NCBI GenBank assembly: GCA_009823395.1
Contig: CM020507.1
Coordinates: 11,522,001 to 11,586,000, forward strand
From: Thamnaconus septentrionalis
Lineage: Eukaryota; Chordata; Actinopteri; Tetraodontiformes; Monacanthidae
Length of the DNA stretch: 64,000 nucleotides
Direction: 5' to 3'
This document shows, in pieces, positions 32,210 to 43,560 of the stretch. The position numbers and the translations under genes were made by a program. The notes beneath the pieces are model-generated. The model saw nothing but the letters and a program-made list of their open reading frames with translations, was not told the DNA's origin and searched no databases. The stretch's first letter is position 1. Every line of letters begins with the position of its first letter.

Positions 32210-32248
32210 CGAGCGAGGGAGGGAGGGAGGGAGGGAGAGAGAGAGGGA
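32177..32248. repeat. compound (GT)n(GA)n(GGGA)n microsatellite
   Basis: GT units pass into GA units and then into gggagggaggga units, giving a 55-bp polypurine stretch on the plus strand. Confidence 0.95.
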
Positions 32249-34130
32249 TGGAGAGGCAGGCTGCTGCAACTTAAGGACAGATGCAGTCTGTACACAGTGG
32301 CTTAAATAATTGATAAATGTCTCAACTCCTTTTCAAATCAATCGGCCGTCCATTATAGATAAGGAGACGCGTCAGCCGCTCTTAATTATTGGTCCTTTCC
32401 TCAGCCGGAGAGCAAACACTCACCTGTTTGTATTTTTATATGCATATTCGTGAGGGGAAATGTTTTATTGATGCGTGTCGCTTGCGCGTGGGCTGTTTCA
32501 CTCCCCCCCGCGATAAGTGCATGAGAGAATGAGAGAAAGCATCAAACCCCTCTTATTCGTCTGAATGTGATTTATTGATGCTTAACCCATTTTCCAGATT
32601 CCTCGTCGCTCTAATTGCCGCCACTTCAATTACGCGGTGTGACAAACCTGCTCTTTTTCACGCCGCAGCGTTTCGAAAAAGGAGAAAAAAAACTGCCAAT
32701 TGTGAGTCGGCGGATGCGTTTTTTGGCACTTTGGGCTTCTTTAAAATTATGGGTCAGGAAATAAGCGGGAGCGCGTGCGCTGACAGGATCTGTCCATCAC
32801 TGATGTGACACGGCGCCGTGTTCACAGAGTTCAGATTTAGCTCGAGTCTGTTGTGAGTCAGCCCGGCGGAAAAGATAAACAGGAAGATATTTGGACGAGC
32901 TTTATTGAATTACAAAACACCCACACAGCATCGACATCGTGCCTTCTCTCTCTCTTTCTCTCTTTCTATCTCCATCTCTCGCTGCCTTGGCACCGATTCC
33001 CATGACCCTCTAAAAATTGATGCCGTTTAGGTCGAAACGCTTTTCAATTTGTCGGACGAAACTATACCCCAGCGATGTTACACCAGATTAGCCGGTGGAT
33101 TTCGACCCGCTGGAAGTCCAGATCTACGGCAGCAGCGGCTCATTTGTACTCGCTGGCTTCATTCCTCGCCGCTGGATTACAGCATATTGTCTCATGTTTA
33201 AACCGGAGATGATGAACGATACTCCATGTACTTTGGGACCTCGTATATCTCGTGCCACAGGGTGGCTCACCGACCGTGTAACCACCACTCACTAATCACC
33301 CACTTCACCGTGTTGTTAAATGTTCTTTTACTTCCCTCTGTTGACGCAGTGATACCCACATGCGCTTAAACAAGGATGGTTTTCATGTTGTAATGTTGTG
33401 TTGTCAGTACCATGGAGCAGTGGAATCGGTCTAGTCGGCCTGTGTTTTCGTCGTCAGATATAAAGCGAATTAAGTGATAGCCAGCCCATGTCGATTCCTC
33501 ATGGAAGCTCAGCGGACAAAGCGGCAACTTCGACTCTAAGCTCCTAGCATCGGCTTTCTCTCTGCATGGGAATTTTAAACACTCCCCACAACATTAGCGT
33601 GCCGTAATACCTTTTGTCCGGGGCCAAGTTTACTCTCTCTGTCATTACTGAAATGGAATGGAATTGGAAATGCATTTGCGGGGATTATCCCAGTGCAGCC
33701 GAAGCGTGGTGCGGCTGCCTCGGAGCAGGATGGATGACTGATTGGCCTTTAAAGAGATCAGAAGATGTCCTTCCTAATGATGACGGCCTCCTTCCCGGCC
33801 CATGTTGTTGAGCTTCCTCAGGTGAGGGGCACAGGATTAGGAGGCCGGATACGCTGCTGGGACTGTGGTGGTTAGTTTGCTGCTTGTTTACACGGGAGGT
33901 TGTTGCTGTCCCGTGTGTGTGTGTGTGTGTGTTGAGCATCAAGAGCATCAACAGTCCTCAGCTGCCCTTCCAATCTCTATTTAAGCCCTGTGACTTCCTG
34001 CTTTCAGTGAGACCTTTCCCCCATTATCTGTGTACTATCAGTGGGAGTCGCAGGGCCCACAATGGTGTGTGGCGGCAATCGGCGTGGGGAGGGTTGACCG
34101 TGTGTACTTGGCGTGTGTGCCGGGTGGCCG
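32249..34130. other. noncoding territory, candidate regulatory elements
   Basis: The 32320-32800 part is complex sequence with TAATTA at 32393-32398 and TAATTG at 32612-32617. A CT-rich run lies at 32944-32980 and a short GT array at 33915-33932. A 67-codon frame at 33095-33295 matches nothing known. Confidence 0.4.
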
Positions 34131-34520
34131 CGATTGGTGTTGTTTGTCGAGTGCATCTGTCCCTCCCTCCCCGGGCCCCGCCGATTGGCACCGCATTTCT
34201 CATCTATTAATCATAGCGAGCGCTTGCTCTCTCCCTCCGTTGCCATAGTTTCAGGACCCGAGACAGTGTCGGGGTGCCTGGCTGCCTAGAGAGAGTAGAT
34301 GCGAAGAGGAAGAGGATGAGGAGGGCGGAGGAGAGCAAAGGGGAAGGGAAGGAGAAAGGCGGGGGGTGGTGGAAGAGTGGAGGGAATTATATAAAACCGT
34401 GCGGCGGAGGGGGAAGGTGGAGCGGTTGGTTTGAATCGGGGGCCGAGGAGGGAAAAGACGGGACGAGAGCGAAAGAGCGGCGGCGGAAGGTCCTCGCGCT
34501 GCCGATGGGAGAGAGTGCTT
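34131..34520 (+). promoter_or_regulatory. TATA/CCAAT promoter-like segment
   Basis: ATTGG boxes (inverted CCAAT) lie at 34133-34137 and 34184-34188. A TATATAAAA lies at 34388-34396, followed within 30 bp by GC-rich sequence with GCGGCGG. The spacing of about 200 bp between CCAAT and TATA is long. A purine-rich stretch (34285-34380) separates them. Confidence 0.3.
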
Positions 34521-34603
34521 CAAGAACCAAAATGGATTCCATTTTTATCTCAGCAGTAAACCCTCTATCTCCCTTTGTGCGCGCATCTTTTGACTCTCCC
34601 TCG

Positions 34604-34605
<2 letters not shown>

Positions 34606-34672
<67 letters not shown>
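34606..34672. repeat. (CA)33 microsatellite
   Basis: About 33 perfect CA units. Open frames across it are artefacts. Confidence 0.97.
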
Positions 34673-34675
<3 letters not shown>

Positions 34676-35499
34676 TGCACTCGCACAGTGTGCGCAATCT
34701 CTTCTCTCATTCCGCACTCTCTTTCTTTCCCTAAACGGAGCAGTGGAATATTTTCGCAGCAGGCGTCATCTTGAGAATATCGTTCCCTGGCGAAGCGGCC
34801 CGCATCCTCTGCGTGTTACAGCGCAGTCGAGCGGCTGTTATTCCACCTTGCTCCTACAATGGGGGGGAGCCTCTCCACGGCGCCGAGGTGGGAGACGAGC
34901 TCGGCGCTTCCTGTTTCATGCTCGGTTGGATCTTTTTGATGGCAAATCGTGCTGAATTCATGCGCTATTCAATGACGGATCACTATGGAAATTGAGCGCT
35001 GTGGAACTTTCCGAGGCCCAGGAGCCGCCACCTCGCGCTACCAACACGGCCTCTATGTCCCTCTCTGTTTATTTTTTCCCCCCTCTGTTTCCTGTCCAGT
35101 TTTGTTTCCTCCATTAAAACCGTTTTGCTCACATAAGAGCGTTTATTGAACATCTGTTGTTATTTTTCTGAAACAAGGGTTTTTTGTGTGTTGCCTGCGG
35201 GTTTTCGCCTCTTACCATATGACCTTATAATCTCATTTGGCTCCTGTAACGACTAACCATGCGCTAATGTGGTTGCCGCGTTATCGCCTTGTTTCATCAC
35301 AAGGCACCCGGCCTGCGAGCGGGTCGAGTGCGAGAGGGGGCGGCCGCGCTGGGGATTTTCGTCACACACAAAAGACCACTAAAAACACAAAGCGCACACA
35401 TACCACATAAACAGAAGTGACATCTAGAAGTTGGTCTGCCGGGTGCAACTTCTTCCATGTCTTGCAGAGTTATCATAGAGATACCCAGTCAGCGCCCCC
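34673..35499. other. noncoding, nothing recognised
   Basis: This is complex sequence with CpG-containing patches at 34790-35060 and 35290-35350. No exon or repeat family is identified. Confidence 0.45.
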
Positions 35500-36015
35500 A
35501 CTACCTGAATTCCTGATTCCAGAGTTGGTGTTTATGTTCGTTTATTACGAACCCCATTAGCCTTCGCGAAGCAGCGGCTACTCTACCTGGGGTCGACATA
35601 CTTTCAATTTTACAATATGAACTTGATAATATAAACGTCATAAATTAACATCACATTACAACACACCCTTATTACATCCATTCACACCAGTACAAGTATA
35701 CAACCCAAACACACACCGATGCTTCCATTTCTTTCCGTCCATAACTTGTCCATCCAAAATGTCACCACCACAAGACTCTGAATCACTACATGAGCTGTTA
35801 ATTAATGAAATTTCTTGTTAAGTAGTAATTTCATTTTAAAATTAGTCATGTTCTTCTGTTGAGTGACATAATTTGGGAGTGAGTTCCACTCTTTCATTGC
35901 TCTAAAACTAACTGTCTTTTGCCCAGCTATTTCAGATTTGGGCAAGGTAAAACAGCCTCCAGTGGCATGTCACGTCGAAAAATGATGCATCCCAGCACTG
36001 AATGGTTCGGGTTCG
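35500..36015 (-). mobile_element. decayed non-LTR retrotransposon (LINE) 3' end
   Basis: On the minus strand a frame from about 36015 to a TAA at 35804-35802 carries the pattern found at the C terminus of L2/CR1/Rex-type LINE ORF2 proteins: HHFST, stop, HATGGCFTLPK, SFRAMKEWNSLPNYV, then a Lys-rich end. The single TGA (35972-35970) sits where related LINEs have Arg, so it looks like a decayed CGA codon. The 3' UTR holds a complementary pair (aaccccattagcc with ggctactctacctggggt). Exact borders and family are unresolved. Confidence 0.7.
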
Positions 36016-36221
36016 CCGTGCAGATCACACACCAGTGTATGTGCGCTGTCTGCAGGGGAATTAGTATTGAAGCGCGGACGGACAAAAGAGGAAGCGCAGT
36101 GTTTGCTCTTTGTGCAGGTGGAGCTGGGGTCTCGCCTCGCCTTTGAAGCCAATGCCACCGCAGGTGACATCGGAGCAGCTGCATTCTCAGGTGCAGCAGG
36201 AATTAATCCGGGTCAGGGCGG

Positions 36222-36248
36222 TGGGGTTGGGGGTGGGGGTCGAGGGGG
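36222..36248 (+). other. G-quadruplex-forming motif
   Basis: Four runs of four or five G with loops of 1-4 nt (ggggttgggggtgggggtcg, then ggggg). It lies in a GC-rich region 100 bp before a long GT array. Confidence 0.7.
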
Positions 36249-36346
36249 TCGAGGTGGAGTCGCACTTGTGCGAATGTGTGCTCCTGGAGCCGGCGCGAGG
36301 AAGCGAGTTGGCATGCCCGTGTTGTGGACATGCATGAATGTATGTA

Positions 36347-36348
<2 letters not shown>

Positions 36349-36384
<36 letters not shown>
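36349..36384. repeat. (GT)18 microsatellite
   Basis: Perfect GT units ending in gcgcgag. Confidence 0.95.
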
Positions 36385-36388
<4 letters not shown>

Positions 36389-37353
36389 AGTCAGTGAGTG
36401 TGCAACCGTCATCAAAGCAGGGGGAAGCCGGTGTGTAAGGTGATCTGTATGCTCGTGGCAGAGCGGCAGTCGTACCCTCCCAGAGGCTATGAGCCTCGCT
36501 GAATGTGGAACAAGCTGCCTCTTCTGCCAATGGTCCCACTGCTGATTTCCATGCACGGGCTAAGCGCCACCACATAAATTTAGTTTATAATCCATACTTC
36601 TGAATTCCCCTCTCCTCTGTCCGCGGGGATGTAGTTTTCGCTAGATTGAATATTACTTTCTTGGGGGAGGGTGGGGTGGTGGGGGTGCGTTTAATAGCGG
36701 GACGGAGGTGGAAGGAAGAGCTCGGCTGGAACAAGCATCGACTGATATCCTAGACAGCGGGTAATTTGTAACAACCATCCTGCGCTCATCTGACACGCTG
36801 ATGATGATGATAGATTGCTTGTAATTGGCCCTGGGCGAATATCAATTATTTCCAGGTGACTGGTGTATGTCTACAATGACCTGTAGTTGGTTCAGGGAGG
36901 TAAACACAGAGGCGTCGACGCTCAGTCTTGGGAACTCATGGGAAAAAAAAATCTCTTGTAGATAGTAGCTAGTACCCAGAACTGTACATAAGACAAAGAG
37001 TTTACATTGACGAGATTTCTTAACAGCAAACAGGGGGACTATTGACTTTTTGTGTTTGTGTGGAATTTGCCTCAGACCCCATTATGAAGTCAGCCCTCTG
37101 CCGGTCACAGTGGCTGCAGACTGCAAGAGGTTCCCCTGAGGCTCCTCTCTTGCAAAATCCAATCAGGCCGAACTCAGAACAGTATTACCTCTGTGTGTGT
37201 GTACATTTATGACATGGCTAATGAACAAATTGCAGCCATGTGGCATTGGACCTGGCCATAAAGGGAAAAGAAAAGGACACACACGAGCCCACACGCCCAC
37301 TGCGTGCACGTGTGCCAGTCACCAGCCACCGTGTTCCCTCTTCTCACCACAAT

Positions 37354-37354
<1 letters not shown>
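36385..37354. other. noncoding, nothing coding recognised
   Basis: The stretch contains a second G-rich quadruplex-type motif at 36663-36686. The rest is unique-looking sequence. Confidence 0.5.

Positions 37355-37418
<64 letters not shown>
37355..37418. repeat. (CA)32 microsatellite
   Basis: Perfect CA units. A second imperfect CA array follows at 37551-37588. Confidence 0.97.
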
Positions 37419-37419
<1 letters not shown>

Positions 37420-38063
37420 GCACGTACGCACCCAGCCACAAGGCCCCTAGTGTTCCTGACTAGTCTGTCCATCAGCTCATGCGGAGCGCTGGGCTGGGAG
37501 TACTTATCATCACTCCGCTGAGTGGAGGCCTCACAAAGGCCTACTCACATCACACACACACACACACATACACGCACACACGCACACACTCGGTACAGGG
37601 AGAGTGCTTTGCTCGCCACTATAGTCGGTCTGATTAAATGTATGGTGTGACGGCGGTGTGAGTGGACACTGGAGACTTTGCAGGCAGGTAGATGAAACAC
37701 AAGGCGACGCAATATTCAGTTGAATGCTTTTAAATACTGGCCTTGTGGTTTGGAATGTCATTCCTGTCCGAAAGCAGTCATGCAGGGAAAGGTTTAGTGC
37801 ATTCTGTAAAGATGTGAAATCCAGGCACCCTGTTAAATTGGTGAATTCCTGACTTTGACACAGATGCCTGGAGTCACATCGTTAGCAATAATGAAACACC
37901 CTCGCAGAGTTGTCGAGTCGTCAACATTGGAAGTGTGGAACCAGATCTTGGATGAGTGGCACAAGTATAGCATTTTGTAAAACAACGAAAGTGTTTATTT
38001 CAGCAGGTTTGACTCAGGCAGGCAAGTTGTTCCACCTGTTTTCTTTTTCCAAAGTTATATTCA

Positions 38064-38180
38064 CTTAGACTTAGACTTTTTTATTTGTCATTTAAAAACA
38101 TTCACTTCACAGTGTACATTTAAAAACGAAATTTCGATGCACCAACTACCTAAAAACCGACAGTGACAGCACAAAAGAGG
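38064..38180. repeat. dispersed repeat fragment, LINE-tail-like
   Basis: The sequence runs acttagacttagacttt, then tttgtcatttaaaaac, then cacagtgtacatttaaaaac and gaaatttcgatgcacc. It resembles a repeat I know as frequent in fish, probably a LINE 3' end. The family cannot be fixed without a repeat library. Confidence 0.45.
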
Positions 38181-40628
38181 AACAAAAAAGTGCAGCAAGT
38201 GCGATGCAGACACCAGTGGCAACCAAGTGGGAATTCTGGGCAGTTCACCAAATTGTTAGAAAAAGCAATTCCCCAACATCCCGTGTTCTTCTGTCTCCTT
38301 GTGTCATGTATTTATTTTCTTGTCTGTACCAAAGAACCAAAAGACAAATATTCTAAATAAACACAAATTTAATCTTACAAATGTGTGACCATTTAATCTA
38401 ATGCTTAATATCCTTTGTCACAAAAAGACTTCAAGAAGTATAATTTTAAAGCTCTTTTAAACAACATACTAGATACTAAGAATGTATTGCTCACATAGAA
38501 TAACATAATACTAATTCGCTAGTTCTGGCCGTCTGTCTTTTTCACCAACAGGCATGTGTAGCATTATTAATATTGACCAATGGCTGTCTAGTCCCTATAA
38601 TCCTTTTTCTAAAGTAAAAACAGCCTCTAAAATATTGTGTGTGAGGTAGCTCTGGCCATGTGAGGCTAAAAGGTCGGTAGGGAGGCGATCCAGTGGGAGA
38701 AAAAGCAAAAAGCAGGGCAATTAGTTACCGAGGCAGTCACTAAGGTGCGAGGGGACACAAAAGAAATAAAATTCAGCAGCTTTTTTTTTTTTTTTTTTCC
38801 CCCAGTCTGTGAATCCTCTTGATGGGAAGTCTTATTTCCCCTCCCGCTCCTCCTCCCCCACCTTTGCCCCTTCTAATCTGGACAAAAGATGCTCTGTATG
38901 TGGCCAGGTAATCAGGCGAGCTCGGTGATAGACGGGAAAAGACACAAGCTGTGAGGCAGGAAAGGAGAAGTTGTGCCTTGCATGATAATATGTTCATTCA
39001 TTTCTGCACTCCATGTTCACGCCGTGCTCTACGTGCCTCATTCATGTCAGCGCCGTACCCCCCACCCCTCCTCTCCCTGCCCCCCTTTTTCTTATTCTGC
39101 ATTTATTTGTGTAAAAGCCGCCTTGCTTTTCTAAACCTGTTAAGGTTTTGATTTGTGCGCTGACTAGATTATTCGGCAGGTGATTGCTTCAAGGTCTGCG
39201 AGTCTAAGCTTGTGTGTTTAAGTGTCTTGTTTGTGTATGTTTGCGCCCCGGCATAAATAGAAGCTTATTTTGGGTCTGCGATGTTGATTGGGCAGCACTG
39301 CAGCTGCATACTGAATCGCTGCGCCTTTTGATCTACCCCCATCCTCCACCAGTCTGGGACTGTCTCATCTGTCTCGCTAATATGTTCTGTATATTTGTTT
39401 CTTGTGGGGCTCTGTTTAATTTCATCCAACAACCAAGAAATCCTTTCTTTATTGATTGTGGTATTATACGGCAATTGAACCCTTGATTATTTAATTGGGT
39501 TTTTGGAGTCTGACTGAGGAGTCGTGGCGATGTGCCCAGCTCCTCTGGAGAGATTTTGATGAGTCAAAACTGGCCAGACCTCATTGCAGAGATTTGTTTC
39601 CGCTTTGGAAGAGATTATAAGAATATGTGAAGAATATGCGTGCGACTCGGTTAAATCCTGTTCGTGCCGAGGCGCTGGAGCTCTGCTCGACAGGAAGGAA
39701 AAACACAGGGAAGCCAATTCATTAGTCACCTGCTCTTGGGTTTCTCTTCTCTTTCCGATCTCTGGTTCTCTGTATTTGTGTCACAGTGTGCGAAACACAT
39801 ACACGCTACCTAAGATCTAGTAATGCTAGCTACTGCAGTAATGGTAACCCTGTAAGAAGATAGGAACACCAGAAGGCAGGTTGACTTCTCATTAACTGAT
39901 GAGTTGAAGAGGGTGTCACACATTAAGAAAGACTCTTTTGCAACTGGGTGAAACAAATTTTTCCTCCTCTCTTCTTGTAACTGATGATTTAGCTTATCTT
40001 CTTATTGTTTGTGCGTTCATTTGTTGCAATAGCGGGATAAATCATGCAGGGGGGCAAGACGATACTTACATTTTGGAGATTCATGTCTTTTTTTGTGTCA
40101 AGAATTGTCAATGATTGTTTGACAGCGGTGTAGTTGAGTGCTTTCAAGGCATCACCCGACAACCTGTTCTTCTCCTTGGGTTTCCACAGCGAGGTTACAG
40201 TATGTTACATCACCGCGCATGAGAACAACAAAGAAAGTCAGCCTGAAAAGAAAGGTGGTGGGACGAGTCTGTGGGGTAGCAGCTGTGACCCAGATAAAAT
40301 TTGGATTTTGTGCCTGCCTATTTTTGTCACTCATTCTCTACCATTGATCTTCAATCCCCCTACCGCCCAACCCCCCTCCATACCGTGTGGTGGATTTTCC
40401 ATCTCTGCTCAGGCCCTGTGAGACGCAGTCATCCAAGGCCAGATGAATTCCCTCAAGCAGGCGGGCTGATTGTCGCAGACTCTATCTAGAACAAACAGGT
40501 TTTCATGGAGCCAGCTGATAAGATGGGACATAGTGGTGTGTTCACACTGGCGCCACTGCAGCAGTCGTTGGTTTAGCGCATTAACAGGTGAAGGACTTTA
40601 GCGGGTGTTTGCAAATGCGCCTGCAACT
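38181..40628. other. noncoding, nothing coding recognised
   Basis: AT-rich to about 38780, a T18 run at 38781-38798, then mixed sequence. No supported exon or repeat family. Confidence 0.5.
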
Positions 40629-40712
40629 GTTGGGGTGTGCGTGTGTGTGTGTGTGCGCGCGCGTGCGTGCGTGCGTGTGTGGGTATGTGTGCATGCGTGC
40701 GTGCGCACGTGC
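40629..40712. repeat. mixed GT/GC/GTGC microsatellite
   Basis: Alternating purine-pyrimidine units of several kinds (gtgtgt, gcgcgc, gtgcgtgc) over about 80 bp. Confidence 0.9.
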
Positions 40713-40875
40713 CCTTTGTATCAGTCAATCTGTCGACCTGCGGCTGACCCAGACTTTGGTAAATGAACAGACCCAGACAGCACAAACATATGTTTTTGGT
40801 GTCATTACAACACTGAGAAGAATGAAGATGTGGTTACAGATAATGAGATCGTTTGTGTACATAACCAGTCCTCTG

Positions 40876-40896
40876 ACACACACACACATGCACACA

Positions 40897-40943
<47 letters not shown>
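40876..40943. repeat. CA microsatellite, partly interrupted
   Basis: An interrupted left part (acacacatgcacacataccc) is followed by about 20 perfect CA units. Confidence 0.95.
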
Positions 40944-40945
<2 letters not shown>

Positions 40946-43560
40946 GTGAGCCTGCACACTTCTTGCAAACATGCCTTCACTACACCGACAAACATAAACA
41001 CACGAGTGCAGTAAATTCAAGTCTTAAAAGCCAATAAAATTGTGACAGCTGAGCAATTACATGATAGCATTGAAATACACCTCATGTTAAAAATTTACTA
41101 CATAAATGGGATTTTATGTTTTATAGCCACGTTATTTTATGTGCCCCGCTTGTATATGCTGAGCAGCACCTTCCTTGCTACACGTTGCGCAGGTGTGCGT
41201 GTGTGAAAATTTATTGGCACAGTTTTTGCTACTGCAGGAGTTCAGTGTGCTGCATATGAATCTGGGATGCAAAAGAACCCCTGGTGAGCTAAATCAATCG
41301 CCGGCATGAAAGTCTATGGAAATCAGCTGGAAAATATAGCAGAGATAAAAAGGTTTTTGCCAACTCTTTGCATTTTGTTAAGTTGGCCAGCTGCTTGTTT
41401 GGGTGCAAAGACAGACACCTCATCTTAGCTCAGGCAAGATAGAATCCTAAACATGTTGTGTTGAACCCAAATAAATCTAAGGCCTAGCTAATTTGTCGTG
41501 CACTGACATTTTATTGGTTAATCCAGCGTAAGTAGTGGTGGTGGGTGAGTCCCAAGGCCGGTGATTCATGCAGCAGGTCTTGAACTTTCTCGTTAAGGAC
41601 AACAAGTTAAACTGTCAGTCAATTTACGGATGTGTGTGTGTGTGGTTTCAAATGCAAAAATCACATTAAAGAAATTATCAGTCGTATCAGAGCACTTTGA
41701 CATGTTCTTCCAGTCTTAAGTGCAATTGAAACACTTATCTTGTATTGTATTGGAAGCAGCTTCGACCTCTTACATAACAAGGTATAACTGTTTATGTGAG
41801 GAGTCCTGTTTCCCGTCCCACCCTGGAGGCAAAGAGACAGCTATTTCTTCATCACGGGGATTTCCGTGCTTGTTAATTACTACAGCAAATACAGCCTGGG
41901 CTGTGACTCCAGCATTAGCTGAATGCGAAGGGTGAGCATGAGGGCAATGCATTTAATTCATTCATTGATTGTTATTGTGAATATTCTTTGAATTGAGTGC
42001 TGTCAGTCTGACTGGCACTTCCTTTTTTCGTGACCTCACTGGACAGCGACAGAGGGGATATTTAGCACTGGTGTGTCCAAACCAGCTACTGACAGTTTAA
42101 AGCTAAGTAGGCAGCTGAATGCAGTGGCTGCACTTCTCTCAATTGAAGGTGATCCAAAAGGAGCTGTGCACAATGTTCTGGCCTGACTGAGTAATTTCTC
42201 AAGTGCATTTCCCCCCCTTAATTCTTTCTGCCACCATATTAGGATTAAATAAAGATTGCGGTTGGGGGAGGTATTGATTTTAGTGGATAGAACATTAGCC
42301 GATTCTCAGGAGCTTTTTATAGCCATTAGCAATAGTTATTCATTCCCTGGGACGCATTATGTTACATCTAAAGAGAGAGCGGATGGAGAGATCGCAATCA
42401 GTCCAATCGTTAATACCCCCCACCCTTTCGTTCCATCTTTTTCTTTCCCCCTTTTGCCTGCTGCTTTCTCAATTTTCCTTTTCTTGATGCGAGGTGCACT
42501 CATTGTGCCTGCATGTGCTAACTGACGGCGGTGGAGGGATGATCACAGGAGCATCTCCGCGGCCACAGACGGCCCACCATATGCCGGCGTGCAAGCAGAG
42601 CTAAAAGGAGATATTATTCACAGTGGGACGTAATGAGGAGGGAAGGTCGTGCAAGTGAGGAGGCTTTGGTTACCCTTTTAACTGATAGGCATCTCTCAAA
42701 TGCCCTGAGAGAGAGAAGCACACCTGTATAGCAAACACTGGTACAAGAGGAGTGATGGTTACAATAGGTTTGATTACCTGGTTGGAACTCTATCCACCTC
42801 TTACGGGGTTTTATGGCCAAGTTGAATAAATAAACATTTGGAAGAGATAACGAGGGCTTTAGCAAGCTGGGAACTCACACAGACATACTAAGGTACACAC
42901 ACACACACACACACACCTCAGACTTCATAAACAAAGCCCCCTTAATGGCGCTGGAACATCCAGAGCTGCACAGCAGCACACACCGCCTCAGGGCGAAGAC
43001 GCTCGCCGGGCTGGCTTGCGCATGCGTCTCGCTGGTATCGACCGTTGGGTTTTTTCGGAGCCGTGTTGTACGTATCAAGTGTCAGGGGTCGGACATGTGC
43101 TGGGAGTCAGATGACTTTGTGGTCAGATGAAGATCTAATCCATGGGAAGCCTGATTCTGCGCCTCGGGTTTTCATTGTTCTGTTGGGGTTCAGGTGCCTC
43201 ATGGAGATTAAACGATAACAAGAAGTCAGCCGAGACGTAATGATGGGTTTTCTTCCAACCAAAATTGGAAAGGCTTCTATGTATGTGCTTGGAATGCGGT
43301 GCATTTTGCACGAAGGAAGATATTACCCACTGAGATGAAAGACATCTGTACCAATGGAGCTTTCGCTGATGACTGGCTTTGAAGAATTGAAATTGTTTTT
43401 TTATGAACGTATTTCATCCATATCAGAAATTACATTTCATTTTAGATTTTATAAACAGGAAAAAAACTTAGCAGAAACAGAATATTGTGGTGTCTGCCGG
43501 GTTTTTTTTTTGCTCGGGTTCCTCAGTGCAGCTCAGCTGGGAGCACTAAACAAGGTATGA
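40944..43560. other. noncoding, candidate conserved blocks
   Basis: No exon is recognised. The 42240-42420 part is complex, repeat-free and rich in TAAT-type cores. A short CA array lies at 42895-42917. Confidence 0.4.
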
